Position numbers and translations under genes: made by a program. A stretch of 64,000 nucleotides of DNA from Desulfovibrio sp. UCD-KL4C (lineage in GTDB: Bacteria > Desulfobacterota > Desulfovibrionia > Desulfovibrionales > Desulfovibrionaceae): NCBI RefSeq assembly GCF_006210265.1, contig NZ_VCNC01000001.1:1002843-1066842 (forward strand), written 5' to 3'. Below, in pieces: positions 18,803-27,190 of the stretch. Each line of letters starts with the position of its first letter. Within the stretch, counting starts at the first letter, position 1. The notes under the pieces are model-generated. The model had not been told where the DNA came from. It worked only from the letters and a program-made list of their open reading frames with translations, and made no database searches.

Positions 18803-19651
18803 ATGAGTAAAATATTAAAATTGGGATTTTCACCATGCCCTAACGATACCTTTATATTTCACGCTCTCGCAAGCGGAGCAATTAATATTGAACCTTATAA
18901 CCTAGACATTACCCTTGCTGATGTTGAAGAACTTAATTCTCTGGCTCGCACAGGGCAAATGGATATCTGTAAAGTTTCAGCTCATGCCGCCGCACATATT
19001 ATGAATGATTATATCCTTCTGCGTGCAGGGGGAGCTATGGGCAGAGGAGTCGGGCCGCTTTTACTGACTCGGGAACCTTGCACCATACAGGCCCTGAATG
19101 GCAAGCGTGTTGCTATACCAGGTGTCCACACAACTGCAAATTTATTATTCAGCCTGATGTGCCGTGAAGCCGGTATACATGTTGAAACCGTTGAAATGGT
19201 TTTTGATGAAATTATGGTTGCGATTGCTTCCGGTAAAGTAGAAGCCGGTGTTGTTATCCATGAAGGGCGATTTACATTTGAAGGGATGGGACTTGCAAAA
19301 CTTGCTGATCTTGGAAAGTGGTGGGAGGATTATTCAGGTTTGCCCATTCCGCTCGGCTCTATCGCTATAAAAAGATCACTTGGAAGCGAAGTTGCTTCCT
19401 TGATAAACTCCGCAATACGTAGAAGCTTGACTCTTTCGCAGGTCGACCCTAGTCAATCGTGGCCCTACATAAAAGGTCATGCGCAGGAGATGGACGAGAA
19501 TGTGATCAAAGAGCATATAAGCACCTTTGTTACCGACTACAGCATGGATGTAGGTAAAGAAGGAGAGGAAGCTGTTTCCAGACTTTTGCGTGAAGCAGCT
19601 CAAATGGATTCTCTTGAACTTCCTGACGGTCCCTTTTTTATTAAGGAATAG
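18803..19651 (+). CDS. mqnD: 1,4-dihydroxy-6-naphthoate synthase MqnD
   Basis: 282 residues starting MSKILKLGFSPCPNDTFIFHAL, the family signature. It opens the cyclic futalosine product to dihydroxynaphthoate. Related in fold to MqnA. It is transcribed away from mqnE, so all four specific early steps except the futalosine hydrolase MqnB are encoded here. The 3' end overlaps the convergent transporter gene by 11 bases. No good ribosome site is visible before the ATG. Confidence 0.93.
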   Translation: MSKILKLGFSPCPNDTFIFHALASGAINIEPYNLDITLADVEELNSLARTGQMDICKVSAHAAAHIMNDYILLRAGGAMGRGVGPLLLTREPCTIQALNGKRVAIPGVHTTANLLFSLMCREAGIHVETVEMVFDEIMVAIASGKVEAGVVIHEGRFTFEGMGLAKLADLGKWWEDYSGLPIPLGSIAIKRSLGSEVASLINSAIRRSLTLSQVDPSQSWPYIKGHAQEMDENVIKEHISTFVTDYSMDVGKEGEEAVSRLLREAAQMDSLELPDGPFFIKE

Positions 19652-20582
19652 GGGTAACTGTTAATTTAGTTTTTTTATGGCTGCGACGATCCTGACTGAG
19701 GATTACACCAAACATTACAAGTCCTGCTGCTAGGAGCTGTATGGTGTTTAACTTCTCATCCAGTATCGTCCAGCCCATGATCAAAGTAAAAACAGGAATC
19801 AGATTCACATATGCGCTGGTCTGACTGGCCGGCAACCGGCTCATTCCATAATTATACAAACCGTATGCTCCTAAAGTGATTCCTATTCCCAGATAAACAA
19901 TTGAAAATACTGCAGCAGGGTGGAATTCTTTAGGCAAAACAGTTGTCGGTAGTGCTAGCAATGGTAGATAAAAAATTGCTCCCATGATTGCTTGAAAAGC
20001 GGTGATGAAAACTGGTGAATATCGGGAGGTCATTTTCTTTAAAGTTGTCATATAGCCAACACAACAGCACATTGCTAAAAATTCAAGAAAATTTCCCAGC
20101 GCTGGGTTTGGTGATGATTCAGTTGAACTACTGTAAATAGAGAGCCAAATTCCTCCGGTTACAGCCAGTATGAATCCAATAAGAGTTTTTCGACTCAGTT
20201 TTTCCCCTAAAATAAACCTTGCTGACACTGCCATAAGCAGTGGCAACGCAGCCACAATCATTCCGGCTTCTGATGCGGAAGTGTACAACATCGCATGGCT
20301 TTCAAATATAAAGTACATGCACGGTTCACAAAATGCCATGAAGACCAGTAACTTGAAATCGCCTTTTTGAATTTTTTGTTTTCGTATGGATGGAAGAAAA
20401 AATATGATGCATAGTGACGCCAGCATCATTCTGCCGAAAATTACAACCATGGGGTCGTAGACTGCCAAGGCAATTTTAAGAACAATAAATGAACTTGCCC
20501 ACAAGAAAACAGCGGTAACAAGGGCAACTATAGGTAAATATTTTGAATCAGCAAAGGGCATTTTGTTACTCTTAACAGTCAT
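19641..20582 (-). CDS. EamA/DMT-family inner-membrane transporter
   Basis: 313 residues with ten hydrophobic helices and two EamA repeats (about 15-150 and 165-300), the layout of drug/metabolite exporters. Conserved EamA features include FLWASSFIVLKIAL in helix 1 and the second-repeat INLIPVFTLIMGW-like region (VNLIPVFTLIMGWTIL). The substrate cannot be told. The start at 20582 could instead be the ATG at 20561 (MPFADSKY). A second, unrelated-in-sequence EamA gene lies 1 kb further on. Confidence 0.85.
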   Translation of the reverse strand: MTVKSNKMPFADSKYLPIVALVTAVFLWASSFIVLKIALAVYDPMVVIFGRMMLASLCIIFFLPSIRKQKIQKGDFKLLVFMAFCEPCMYFIFESHAMLYTSASEAGMIVAALPLLMAVSARFILGEKLSRKTLIGFILAVTGGIWLSIYSSSTESSPNPALGNFLEFLAMCCCVGYMTTLKKMTSRYSPVFITAFQAIMGAIFYLPLLALPTTVLPKEFHPAAVFSIVYLGIGITLGAYGLYNYGMSRLPASQTSAYVNLIPVFTLIMGWTILDEKLNTIQLLAAGLVMFGVILSQDRRSHKKTKLTVTPIP

Positions 20583-20620
20583 CTTTTACAGGTGTAAGGT
20601 AAAACCAAACATTAAAAGAG

Positions 20621-20653
20621 AAACCCCGGAAGAACTGATTCTTCCGGGGTTTT
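20621..20653 (-). terminator. Terminator after the zinc-ribbon gene
   Basis: A 12-pair perfect stem (20621-20632 with 20641-20652, 8-base loop). On the minus strand it runs into TTTCTCTTTT; on the plus strand into TTTTAG. Confidence 0.85.
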
Positions 20654-20676
20654 AGTTACTTTAAAGAAGATTCAGA

Positions 20677-20934
20677 CTATTTGCACCACGCAAGCAGATT
20701 GAATGGATGGTAATTGTTATCCGGGTTTTCTGCATAACGGCAACCTAAGTTTGAGTCATCGCGTTTGTTGATGATATCAGAATCAGATCCAACAAAAAAT
20801 TTACATTTGTTATTGTTGCAAACAACGATAACTCCCCATCCTGATTCAGGAGGAGCAATCCATGGTGAAAGAGGCTCGTTACAATGAGGGCAAACTCTTT
20901 CTTCTAATTCAACACCGCTATAAATATAAGTCAT
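20677..20934 (-). CDS. Small zinc-ribbon protein of unknown function
   Basis: 85 residues. Two cysteine pairs, CPHC near residue 14 and C-x5-C near residue 39 (CNNNKC), suggest one zinc ribbon. There is no signal peptide or membrane segment. The rest (ESGWGVIVVCNNNKCKFFVGS) looks like a conserved small cytoplasmic protein, with no function I can name. It has its own terminator and is probably monocistronic. Confidence 0.75.
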   Translation of the reverse strand: MTYIYSGVELEERVCPHCNEPLSPWIAPPESGWGVIVVCNNNKCKFFVGSDSDIINKRDDSNLGCRYAENPDNNYHPFNLLAWCK

Positions 20935-21020
20935 GGCTAGTCTCCTTGATATATGCTTAAAAAGATTGTCGCTGTGAAATAATTCACAACATCTATAAAG
21001 TAATGATCATTGATAGAACG

Positions 21021-21548
21021 TCAAGAGGGTAATTCAACTACTTCGCGTAAAGCCTTGAATAGAGCTTTGGAAGATTTAGGAGGTTTTCCCAAATCTAATT
21101 CCTTTTTAGCATTTCTGGCGAGCTGTGCGATTCTTTGTCTTTCTGCATGAGGATGAAGTTCCATGATTTCATCAAGCATGGTCATATCACCATCAATAAG
21201 CCGTTTTCTCCATTTTTCAAGCATATTGAATCTCATGTTATCTTCACTGTTGCCGAATTCGACGTCATTTAGAAAATCGATTACGGGCTGAGTTTCAATT
21301 TCACGCATCAATTTACCGAGGTATTGAGTTTGACGTCTTTTCGCTTCGTGAGCAGTGATAGCTATAGCGTCCAGAACTTCATCTATAAAATATTTTGGAA
21401 GACCTGATTTTTTAAGAGACTCAGGGCTAAGCTTCATTAAATCTTCAGCTAATTTCTGTAACTTAGTCATTTCCCTTTTTTTTTGGGAACGGCTAGGTCC
21501 TGAATATTCCTCTTCTTCTTCGTAGTATTCTTCTTCGTAGTTAGACAT
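21021..21548 (-). CDS. darP: Ribosome-associated protein DarP/YjgA (DUF615)
   Basis: 175 residues. The central HEAKRRQTQYLGKLMRE and C-terminal RIAQLARNAKKE plus KPPKSSKALFKALRE segments are those of YjgA, now called DarP, a 50S-associated assembly factor. The Glu/Tyr-rich N-terminus (YEEEYYEEEEEY) is acidic and lineage-specific. A perfect 7-pair inverted repeat (21566-21583) sits just upstream, and no ribosome site is visible before the ATG. Confidence 0.88.
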   Translation of the reverse strand: MSNYEEEYYEEEEEYSGPSRSQKKREMTKLQKLAEDLMKLSPESLKKSGLPKYFIDEVLDAIAITAHEAKRRQTQYLGKLMREIETQPVIDFLNDVEFGNSEDNMRFNMLEKWRKRLIDGDMTMLDEIMELHPHAERQRIAQLARNAKKELDLGKPPKSSKALFKALREVVELPS

Positions 21549-21565
21549 ATTTTTTCTGTTTTGTA

Positions 21566-21583
21566 GTTATGGATACCCATAAC
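21566..21583. promoter_or_regulatory. Inverted repeat in the darP promoter region
   Basis: GTTATGGATACCCATAAC has perfect 7-base arms around ATAC, ending 17 bases before the darP start. It could be an operator or an RNA hairpin near the start codon. Confidence 0.4.
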
Positions 21584-21647
21584 GAAATGATGATTTTTTT
21601 AAAAAAGGATCATCCACTTTTTTACAAATAATCACAAGCTAAGATAT

Positions 21648-22529
21648 TCAGCTCCTGTTAGTAAGCCAGACCCCGCTGATTGTAAGAATTCCACCGATAA
21701 TTAGCGGCATTCCAACGGATTCACCAAGAAAAATAACCCCAAGAAGTATGGCTGTTATAGGAACAAGGTTAATAAATATGCCTGTTTTTGAAGGACCGAT
21801 TTTTCCGATAGCATCGCAGTACCAGCTGAAAGCCAGAGTTGTTCCAAGAAAAGAAAGATACAAAATACTACCTAGATCAAGTAATGACATAACCTTAACT
21901 TCGGCAATTAGGTTATTAGAAAAGGCTGGAATTGCCAGCATTCCTGTGCCGAATAAACATGACCAAAAGACGGCATTTAAGGGTGAAGTTTTTTTCATTA
22001 CAGGTTTTCCAGCTAATGAGTAAGCTGTCCAGCTTAAAACACAGCCTATAATACAAAGATCACCAAAGCTGACTCCTTGAGTCAGCAGAGTAAATGGATT
22101 TCCATTTCCGATAACCGTGCATACTCCTGCAAGGGCAAGTAGAAAGCCGATTACTTTTGATAGAGTGAATTTTTCTTTAAAAATTATGGCAGAACCTATG
22201 GCAATTACTGTCGGCATCGCTGCTATTATCAAAGAAGCTCTGCCAGCTGAAATAGTTTGAAGCCCTTTGAAAAACATAATATTGTAAAGAAAAACTCCGC
22301 TCACTGCGAGAAACATCAAAGGAAGGATTTCGACTTTGCTACACTTTGGAGGTTTTCCAGTTGATCTGCATACAAGTATAAACATGAAAAATGTTGCGGA
22401 TAAGAACCGGAGAAATGCTGCTGAGTATGGTGACATATCTCCGGCTAAAATTTTCCCGGCAATCCATGTTCCACCCCAAAAGACTACTGATCCGATCAGT
22501 TTAAAATAAATAATGCGAGATGGTGACAT
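21648..22529 (-). CDS. EamA/DMT-family transporter
   Basis: 293 residues, ten hydrophobic helices and two EamA repeats (about 8-140 and 155-290). Helix 1 carries the GSVVFWGGTWIAGKIL motif. Its start codon shares one base with the stop of the upstream C_GCAxxG_C_C gene, so the pair is an operon. Substrate unknown. Confidence 0.86.
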   Translation of the reverse strand: MSPSRIIYFKLIGSVVFWGGTWIAGKILAGDMSPYSAAFLRFLSATFFMFILVCRSTGKPPKCSKVEILPLMFLAVSGVFLYNIMFFKGLQTISAGRASLIIAAMPTVIAIGSAIIFKEKFTLSKVIGFLLALAGVCTVIGNGNPFTLLTQGVSFGDLCIIGCVLSWTAYSLAGKPVMKKTSPLNAVFWSCLFGTGMLAIPAFSNNLIAEVKVMSLLDLGSILYLSFLGTTLAFSWYCDAIGKIGPSKTGIFINLVPITAILLGVIFLGESVGMPLIIGGILTISGVWLTNRS

Positions 22530-22972
22530 TAGTTTTTTTGTTCGCTTGTAAGGATGTTTAGAGTGTAGTCAGTAACTTCTTCAACGAGATCTAAACAGAC
22601 TTTTTGCTTAATATCATTGTTTTTGAATTTATCTCTGCCTTCAGTTATCGATAAGTCACAATCGATAATCTTAAAACAGTTGTCACTATTGAATTTGTTT
22701 TTAAAATGGGCCGTAAGTTGCTGTGTAAGTTTATAGCACAGATCTACTGACTGGTCAGGCTCTGTCCGTCCATGAATTAAGCTTATTGCCAGAATTCCTC
22801 CTGCTAAAGCTCCGCAATTTCCCTTGGTTCTCGCTGTTCCTGAACAGAACGCTGTAGCAATAGCCGGAATACTAGAATTTTCAATCTTCTGTGCTTCACA
22901 GATTGCAAGCAAAACGCTTTCCGCACACATATAGCCGTTTTCAAAATAATATCGTGCTTTTTGTCCGTTCAT
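22529..22972 (-). CDS. C_GCAxxG_C_C family redox-type protein
   Basis: 147 residues with spaced cysteines: one in GYMCAESVLL (C16), one in FCSGTARTKGNCGALAGG, and later ones in LCYKL, DNCFKI, DCDL and VCLDL. This pattern matches the C_GCAxxG_C_C family, common next to transporters and redox enzymes in anaerobes; its biochemical role is unknown. AGAGGA lies before the ATG. It is translationally coupled to the EamA exporter (1-base overlap). Confidence 0.82.
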   Translation of the reverse strand: MNGQKARYYFENGYMCAESVLLAICEAQKIENSSIPAIATAFCSGTARTKGNCGALAGGILAISLIHGRTEPDQSVDLCYKLTQQLTAHFKNKFNSDNCFKIIDCDLSITEGRDKFKNNDIKQKVCLDLVEEVTDYTLNILTSEQKN

Positions 22973-23235
22973 ATAAAAATCCTCTGGTAAAAATAGGGAT
23001 GCTTCAGGTGTGTATTGGTAATGATGGATAGGACTTGGTAATATTTAACCCTGTGATGGAAGTGAAAAATAGTTAGTTCTTATAAATGTGTCAAGATTGT
23101 TTAAATGTGATTTGTGAATTCTTATTTATATATAAAATGTAATTTTACGAATATTATGCTGTAAAAGCTTCCAATTCGGCACAAAAGACTTTAATTGAAT
23201 GGTAGATTAGCTTATTTTTAGAGTATTATTGTGTA

Positions 23236-23262
23236 TGGTGGTTTTAGAACTACCAGTTTTTT
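23236..23262 (+). terminator. Orphan intrinsic terminator
   Basis: An 8-pair stem (23236-23243 with 23248-23255, loop TTAG, one G-T pair) followed by six T (23257-23262). No gene on the plus strand precedes it, so it may end a small RNA. Confidence 0.45.
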
Positions 23263-23406
23263 GTTTGCACGCAGCTCAATTCATGGTTGATGAATCATAA
23301 TCTTTATTTTAGTGAGAACATGAGTTCTTTTACTGATTTATATTCTTTGAATTTGTTGTTTCTCAAAACTTTAATCTGTGTTGTGGTGTTAATTGCGTCT
23401 TTTATC

Positions 23407-23444
23407 TTGACAAAATCTGTAAAATTGAATTTTATTCGAATAAA
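23407..23444 (+). promoter_or_regulatory. lrp promoter with overlapping palindromic operator
   Basis: TTGACA at 23407-23412 is followed after 17 bases by TTTTAT (23430-23435). A perfect 14-base palindrome TTTATTCGAATAAA (23431-23444) overlaps the -10 element and ends 3 bases before the ATG. This looks like an autoregulatory operator. Confidence 0.6.
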
Positions 23445-23447
23445 CAC

Positions 23448-23930
23448 ATGAGTAAGAAAAAAATCGACGAAACTGACAGAAGAATTCTGACAATACTTCA
23501 GAATAGCGGAAGAATTTCGAATGCCGATATCGCAAGAAAAGTCGGAATGGCTCCTTCTGCTGTGCTTGAGAGAGTGCGTAAGCTGGAAAGCAAGGGCATA
23601 CTTGTCGGATATGAGGCTATTGTGTCCCCTAAGGCTGTAGGGCGATCTTTGACAGCATTTATTTACGTTAATGCAAGTGAAGGGGTTGGAGCTACAGATA
23701 CTGGCGCAGAATTAGCTAGGGTGCCCGGGGTATTGGAAGTGCATTATTGTGCAGGGCGGGATAGCTATTTGATTAAGGTAAGGTGCGAAGATACTGACGG
23801 CCTTGCGATTATGCTCGGCAGTATTGGTCGTATTGATACCGTAAGAGATACAAATTCCACTATCGTTTTAAATACGATTAAGGAATCCAGATCTATTCCC
23901 CTTGGTGAAGACATTGATGAAGATTTTTAG
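23448..23930 (+). CDS. Lrp/AsnC-family transcriptional regulator, likely of putA
   Basis: 160 residues. The helix-turn-helix (about 8-60; KIDETDRRILTILQNSGRISNADIARKVGMAPSAVLERVRKLE) and the C-terminal ligand-binding ferredoxin-like RAM domain (about 70-150) are both present. No Shine-Dalgarno precedes the ATG, and the predicted transcript start lies within a few bases of it, so the mRNA may be nearly leaderless. Because the adjacent PutA has no DNA-binding domain, this protein is the natural candidate to sense proline and control putA. That role is inferred from position. Confidence 0.88.
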   Translation: MSKKKIDETDRRILTILQNSGRISNADIARKVGMAPSAVLERVRKLESKGILVGYEAIVSPKAVGRSLTAFIYVNASEGVGATDTGAELARVPGVLEVHYCAGRDSYLIKVRCEDTDGLAIMLGSIGRIDTVRDTNSTIVLNTIKESRSIPLGEDIDEDF

Positions 23931-23973
23931 CAGACTGTGCAAATCTCCTGCCGATAGTTTTGCAGTATAGCAT

Positions 23974-24000
23974 GAATTGGAGCTGTGAATGCTCCAATTC
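23974..24000. repeat. Perfect inverted repeat between lrp and putA
   Basis: Ten-base arms (GAATTGGAGC and GCTCCAATTC) around a 7-base loop. No T-run follows, so it is either an operator, a transcript-stabilising hairpin, or a Rho-assisted end for lrp. Confidence 0.55.
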
Positions 24001-24088
24001 TTGGATAGCGTGAAAACTTAGGTGTGATTTTTAATCAGTCTGCGAAAATAATTTCAAAGGCGAACATTAAAAATCATGGAGAATTTTT

Positions 24089-27000
24089 ATGAGTGTAGAA
24101 ATTTCTACTCTTGACCCGCAGGTCATTGAGCGCGGCAAAGTCTTTTTTAAATCTATTTCAGGTGAGGCCCCATCCGTTTTTAATAAAGGGTGGTGGACTG
24201 GAAAAGTTATGGACTGGGCAATGAAGAATGAAGACTTCAAGGTCCAGATGTTTCGCTTTGTCGATGTATTGCCATATCTGAATACTTCTGATTCACTTTC
24301 AAGACATATTAAAGAATATTTTGCAGCGGATGATAGCAATATTCCTGATGTTCTAAAATGGGGAGCATCTAAAACTGGATTCGGTGGAGGGCTTGTTGCC
24401 AAGGTTCTCAATAAAACAATCCGCACCAATATTGAAGGTATGGCGCGCCAGTTTATCATCGGTCAGCAGGCTAAAGAAGCTGTAAAAGGTATTCGTAAAC
24501 TTCGTAAAGACGGCTTTGCATTTGTTTTGGATCTTCTAGGTGAAGCTACTGTTAGTGAAGAAGAAGCAAAGGCTTATCTTGACGGGTATATGGAAGTTTT
24601 AAACGCCATCGAAAAAGAATATAAAAAATGGGATGGCCTTGATAGTTCCGGTGATCTTGACTGGGGAAGTGCTCCGAAAATAAATGTAGCTGTAAAACCA
24701 TCAGCATTTTATTCACAGTCCAAGCCTGTTGACCTTGAAGGAACAGTACAGGGCATGATTAAAAGCATTGAGCCTATTTACCAGAAAGTGATGAGTATGG
24801 ATGGGTTTATGTGCATTGATATGGAGTCTCTGAAATATAAAGAGCCTACCGTTGAAATGTTTAAAAGGCTCAGAAAGAAATATCCTGAATATCAGCATCT
24901 CGGAATAGTTTTTCAAGCATATCTCAAGAGTGTTGATGACGATGTTAAAGATTTGCTCGATTGGGCTAGAGAAGAAAATTTGCCCATATCCATACGTCTT
25001 GTAAAAGGAGCTTACTGGGATTCTGAAACAGTTATAGCTAAACAGAATGACTGGGAAGTTCCTGTTTGGACTCATAAGCCTGAAACTGATGCGGCTTATG
25101 AACGTGTTGCTAAAATGATCCTCGAAAACAGTGATATCTGTCATTTTGCCTGCGCATCACATAATATTCGTACTATTTCTGCTGTTATGGAAATGGCTAG
25201 TGTTATGAATGTTCCTGATGAAAGGTACGAATTTCAGGTCTTGTACGGAATGGCTGAGCCTGTCCGTAAAGGCTTAAAAAATGTTGCCAAGCGTGTTCGC
25301 TTATATTGCCCTTACGGTGATCTAATTCCCGGTATGGCGTATCTTGTTCGCCGTTTGCTTGAAAATACCGCAAATGAATCTTTCTTAAAACAGACTTTTG
25401 CCGATGAAGCAGATGTCAGTATTCTTCTTGAAAATCCTGAACTAACTCTTGAACGGGAGTTGGCGAATAAACCTGTCGCTAAGCCTGATGCCAGAGTGCG
25501 TTATCAAGGCGTTGAAGGTGAACTTGAGCCTTTCAATAATTTCCCTCCAGTAGACTTTACTATTAAAGAAGAGCGTGAAGTATATCCTGCTGCTATGAGC
25601 AGAGTCCGTAAGGATTTCGGTAAAAAGTATGCTCTGCATATTAACGGGCAGGATATTGTAACTGACGATACTTTAGACTCTTACAATCCTGCTGATCCTT
25701 CAGAGATCGTCGGAACAGTATGTCAGGCCGGAATTTCTGAAGTTGATCAGGCTGTAAGCGCAGCCAAGCAGGCTTACATTGATTGGCGCAATGTGGCACC
25801 TAGAGAGCGTGCTCAGTATCTTCTCAAGGCTTCTCAGTATTGCAAAGAGCATATTCATGATCTCTGTGCATTACAAGTTCTTGAAGTAGGTAAGCAGTGG
25901 GATCAGGCTCAGGCTGATATAGGTGAAGCCATTGACTTTATGGAATATTATGCTCGCGAAATGATCCGCCTTGGTGATCCTAAACGTATGGGTAATTCCC
26001 CCGGTGAATTCAGTCAGTATTTTTATCAGGGTAAAGGTGTCGCTGCTGTAATTGCTCCTTGGAATTTTCCTCTGGCAATCAGTGTCGGAATGGTTTCAGC
26101 TGCGATTGTCTGCGGTTGTCCGGTCGTCTACAAACCTGCAGGTATTTCATCTGTAGTAGGGCACGGACTTGTTGATATGTTCAAGGCGGCAGGGCTGCCG
26201 GACGGTGTCTTTAACTACACTCCCGGTCGCGGTTCTATAATGGGTGATTATCTTGTCGACCATCCTGATGTCGCAGTCATAGCTTTTACTGGATCAATGG
26301 AAGTAGGTCTTAGGATTCAGGAACGTGCTGCAAAGGTTCACCCGGGGCAGGAACATTGCAAAAAAGTTATCGCTGAAATGGGTGGTAAAAATGCAGTCAT
26401 AATTGATGACGATGCCGACCTTGATGAAGCCGTTCTCGGAGTACTTTATGCAGCTTTCGGATTCCAAGGGCAGAAATGTTCTGCATGTTCCCGTGTAATT
26501 GTCCTTGATTCCATCTACGATAGATTTGTGCACCGTTTGAAAGAAGCTGCTGAGTCCGTTAAGCTTGGACCTGCTGAAGATCCATCAAATTATATGGGAC
26601 CAGTTGTCGATAAGGCTGCTCAGAAAAATGTTCTAAATTATGGAAAAATAGCTGAAGAGGAAGGTGTAATTCTTGTTAAGCATGAAGCTCCTGCTGAGTA
26701 CACTTCAAAAGGTGGATGCTATACGCCTCTACTTATTGTGGAAAGTATTACTAAGGAGCATCGCATTGCTCAGGAAGAAGTCTTCGGGCCTATACTTGCC
26801 GTTATGAAGGCAAGCACATTCTTGGAAGCTGTCGATATTGCAAACTCAACAAAATTTGCATTAACAGGGGCAGTTTATTCCAGAAGTCCTAAAAATCTTG
26901 AATATGCTTCCAGAGAGTTCAGAGTTGGTAATTTATATCTTAATAAACCAAGTGTCGGAGCTCTTGTTGAAAGGCATTCATTCGGTGGATTTAAGATGTC

Positions 27001-27127
27001 AGGTGTCGGCTCAAAATCCGGTGGTCCTGATTACTTATTACAGTTCATGGACCCACGCTTAGTTTGTGAGAATACTATGCGTCGCGGATTTGCACCTATT
27101 TCTGAAGATGATGATTGGGTAGCATAA
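24089..27127 (+). CDS. putA: Bifunctional proline dehydrogenase / P5C dehydrogenase
   Basis: 1012 residues. It oxidises proline to P5C with FAD, then to glutamate with NAD. The proline dehydrogenase barrel spans about 125-470 (ISIRLVKGAYWDSE, then PYGDLIPGMAYLVRRLLENTANESF). The aldehyde dehydrogenase part spans about 510-985 (IAPWNFPLAIS, FTGSMEVG, EMGGKNAVI, catalytic C797 in GQKCSACSR, EEVFGP). There is no N-terminal ribbon-helix-helix domain, so it cannot self-regulate like the E. coli protein. GGAG precedes the ATG, and a strong terminator follows. Proline would serve as a carbon, nitrogen and electron source. Confidence 0.95.
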   Translation: MSVEISTLDPQVIERGKVFFKSISGEAPSVFNKGWWTGKVMDWAMKNEDFKVQMFRFVDVLPYLNTSDSLSRHIKEYFAADDSNIPDVLKWGASKTGFGGGLVAKVLNKTIRTNIEGMARQFIIGQQAKEAVKGIRKLRKDGFAFVLDLLGEATVSEEEAKAYLDGYMEVLNAIEKEYKKWDGLDSSGDLDWGSAPKINVAVKPSAFYSQSKPVDLEGTVQGMIKSIEPIYQKVMSMDGFMCIDMESLKYKEPTVEMFKRLRKKYPEYQHLGIVFQAYLKSVDDDVKDLLDWAREENLPISIRLVKGAYWDSETVIAKQNDWEVPVWTHKPETDAAYERVAKMILENSDICHFACASHNIRTISAVMEMASVMNVPDERYEFQVLYGMAEPVRKGLKNVAKRVRLYCPYGDLIPGMAYLVRRLLENTANESFLKQTFADEADVSILLENPELTLERELANKPVAKPDARVRYQGVEGELEPFNNFPPVDFTIKEEREVYPAAMSRVRKDFGKKYALHINGQDIVTDDTLDSYNPADPSEIVGTVCQAGISEVDQAVSAAKQAYIDWRNVAPRERAQYLLKASQYCKEHIHDLCALQVLEVGKQWDQAQADIGEAIDFMEYYAREMIRLGDPKRMGNSPGEFSQYFYQGKGVAAVIAPWNFPLAISVGMVSAAIVCGCPVVYKPAGISSVVGHGLVDMFKAAGLPDGVFNYTPGRGSIMGDYLVDHPDVAVIAFTGSMEVGLRIQERAAKVHPGQEHCKKVIAEMGGKNAVIIDDDADLDEAVLGVLYAAFGFQGQKCSACSRVIVLDSIYDRFVHRLKEAAESVKLGPAEDPSNYMGPVVDKAAQKNVLNYGKIAEEEGVILVKHEAPAEYTSKGGCYTPLLIVESITKEHRIAQEEVFGPILAVMKASTFLEAVDIANSTKFALTGAVYSRSPKNLEYASREFRVGNLYLNKPSVGALVERHSFGGFKMSGVGSKSGGPDYLLQFMDPRLVCENTMRRGFAPISEDDDWVA

Positions 27128-27158
27128 ACTGTAAATAGTTTATTAGTTAATCAAGTAA

Positions 27159-27190
27159 AAAAGGGGGCTGCATATGCAGCCCCCTTTTCT
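27159..27190. terminator. Bidirectional terminator between putA and the chemoreceptor gene
   Basis: A 13-pair stem (27159-27171 with 27176-27188, loop ATAT) with A-run before and T-run after; serves both convergent genes. Confidence 0.92.

Larger units (their letters stand above)
22973..23447. other. 475-base intergenic region, divergent promoters
   Basis: An AT-rich gap between the leftward C_GCAxxG_C_C gene and the rightward Lrp gene. It contains an unexplained plus-strand terminator-like hairpin (23236-23262) and the lrp promoter/operator at its right end. No coding frame of note. Confidence 0.7.
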
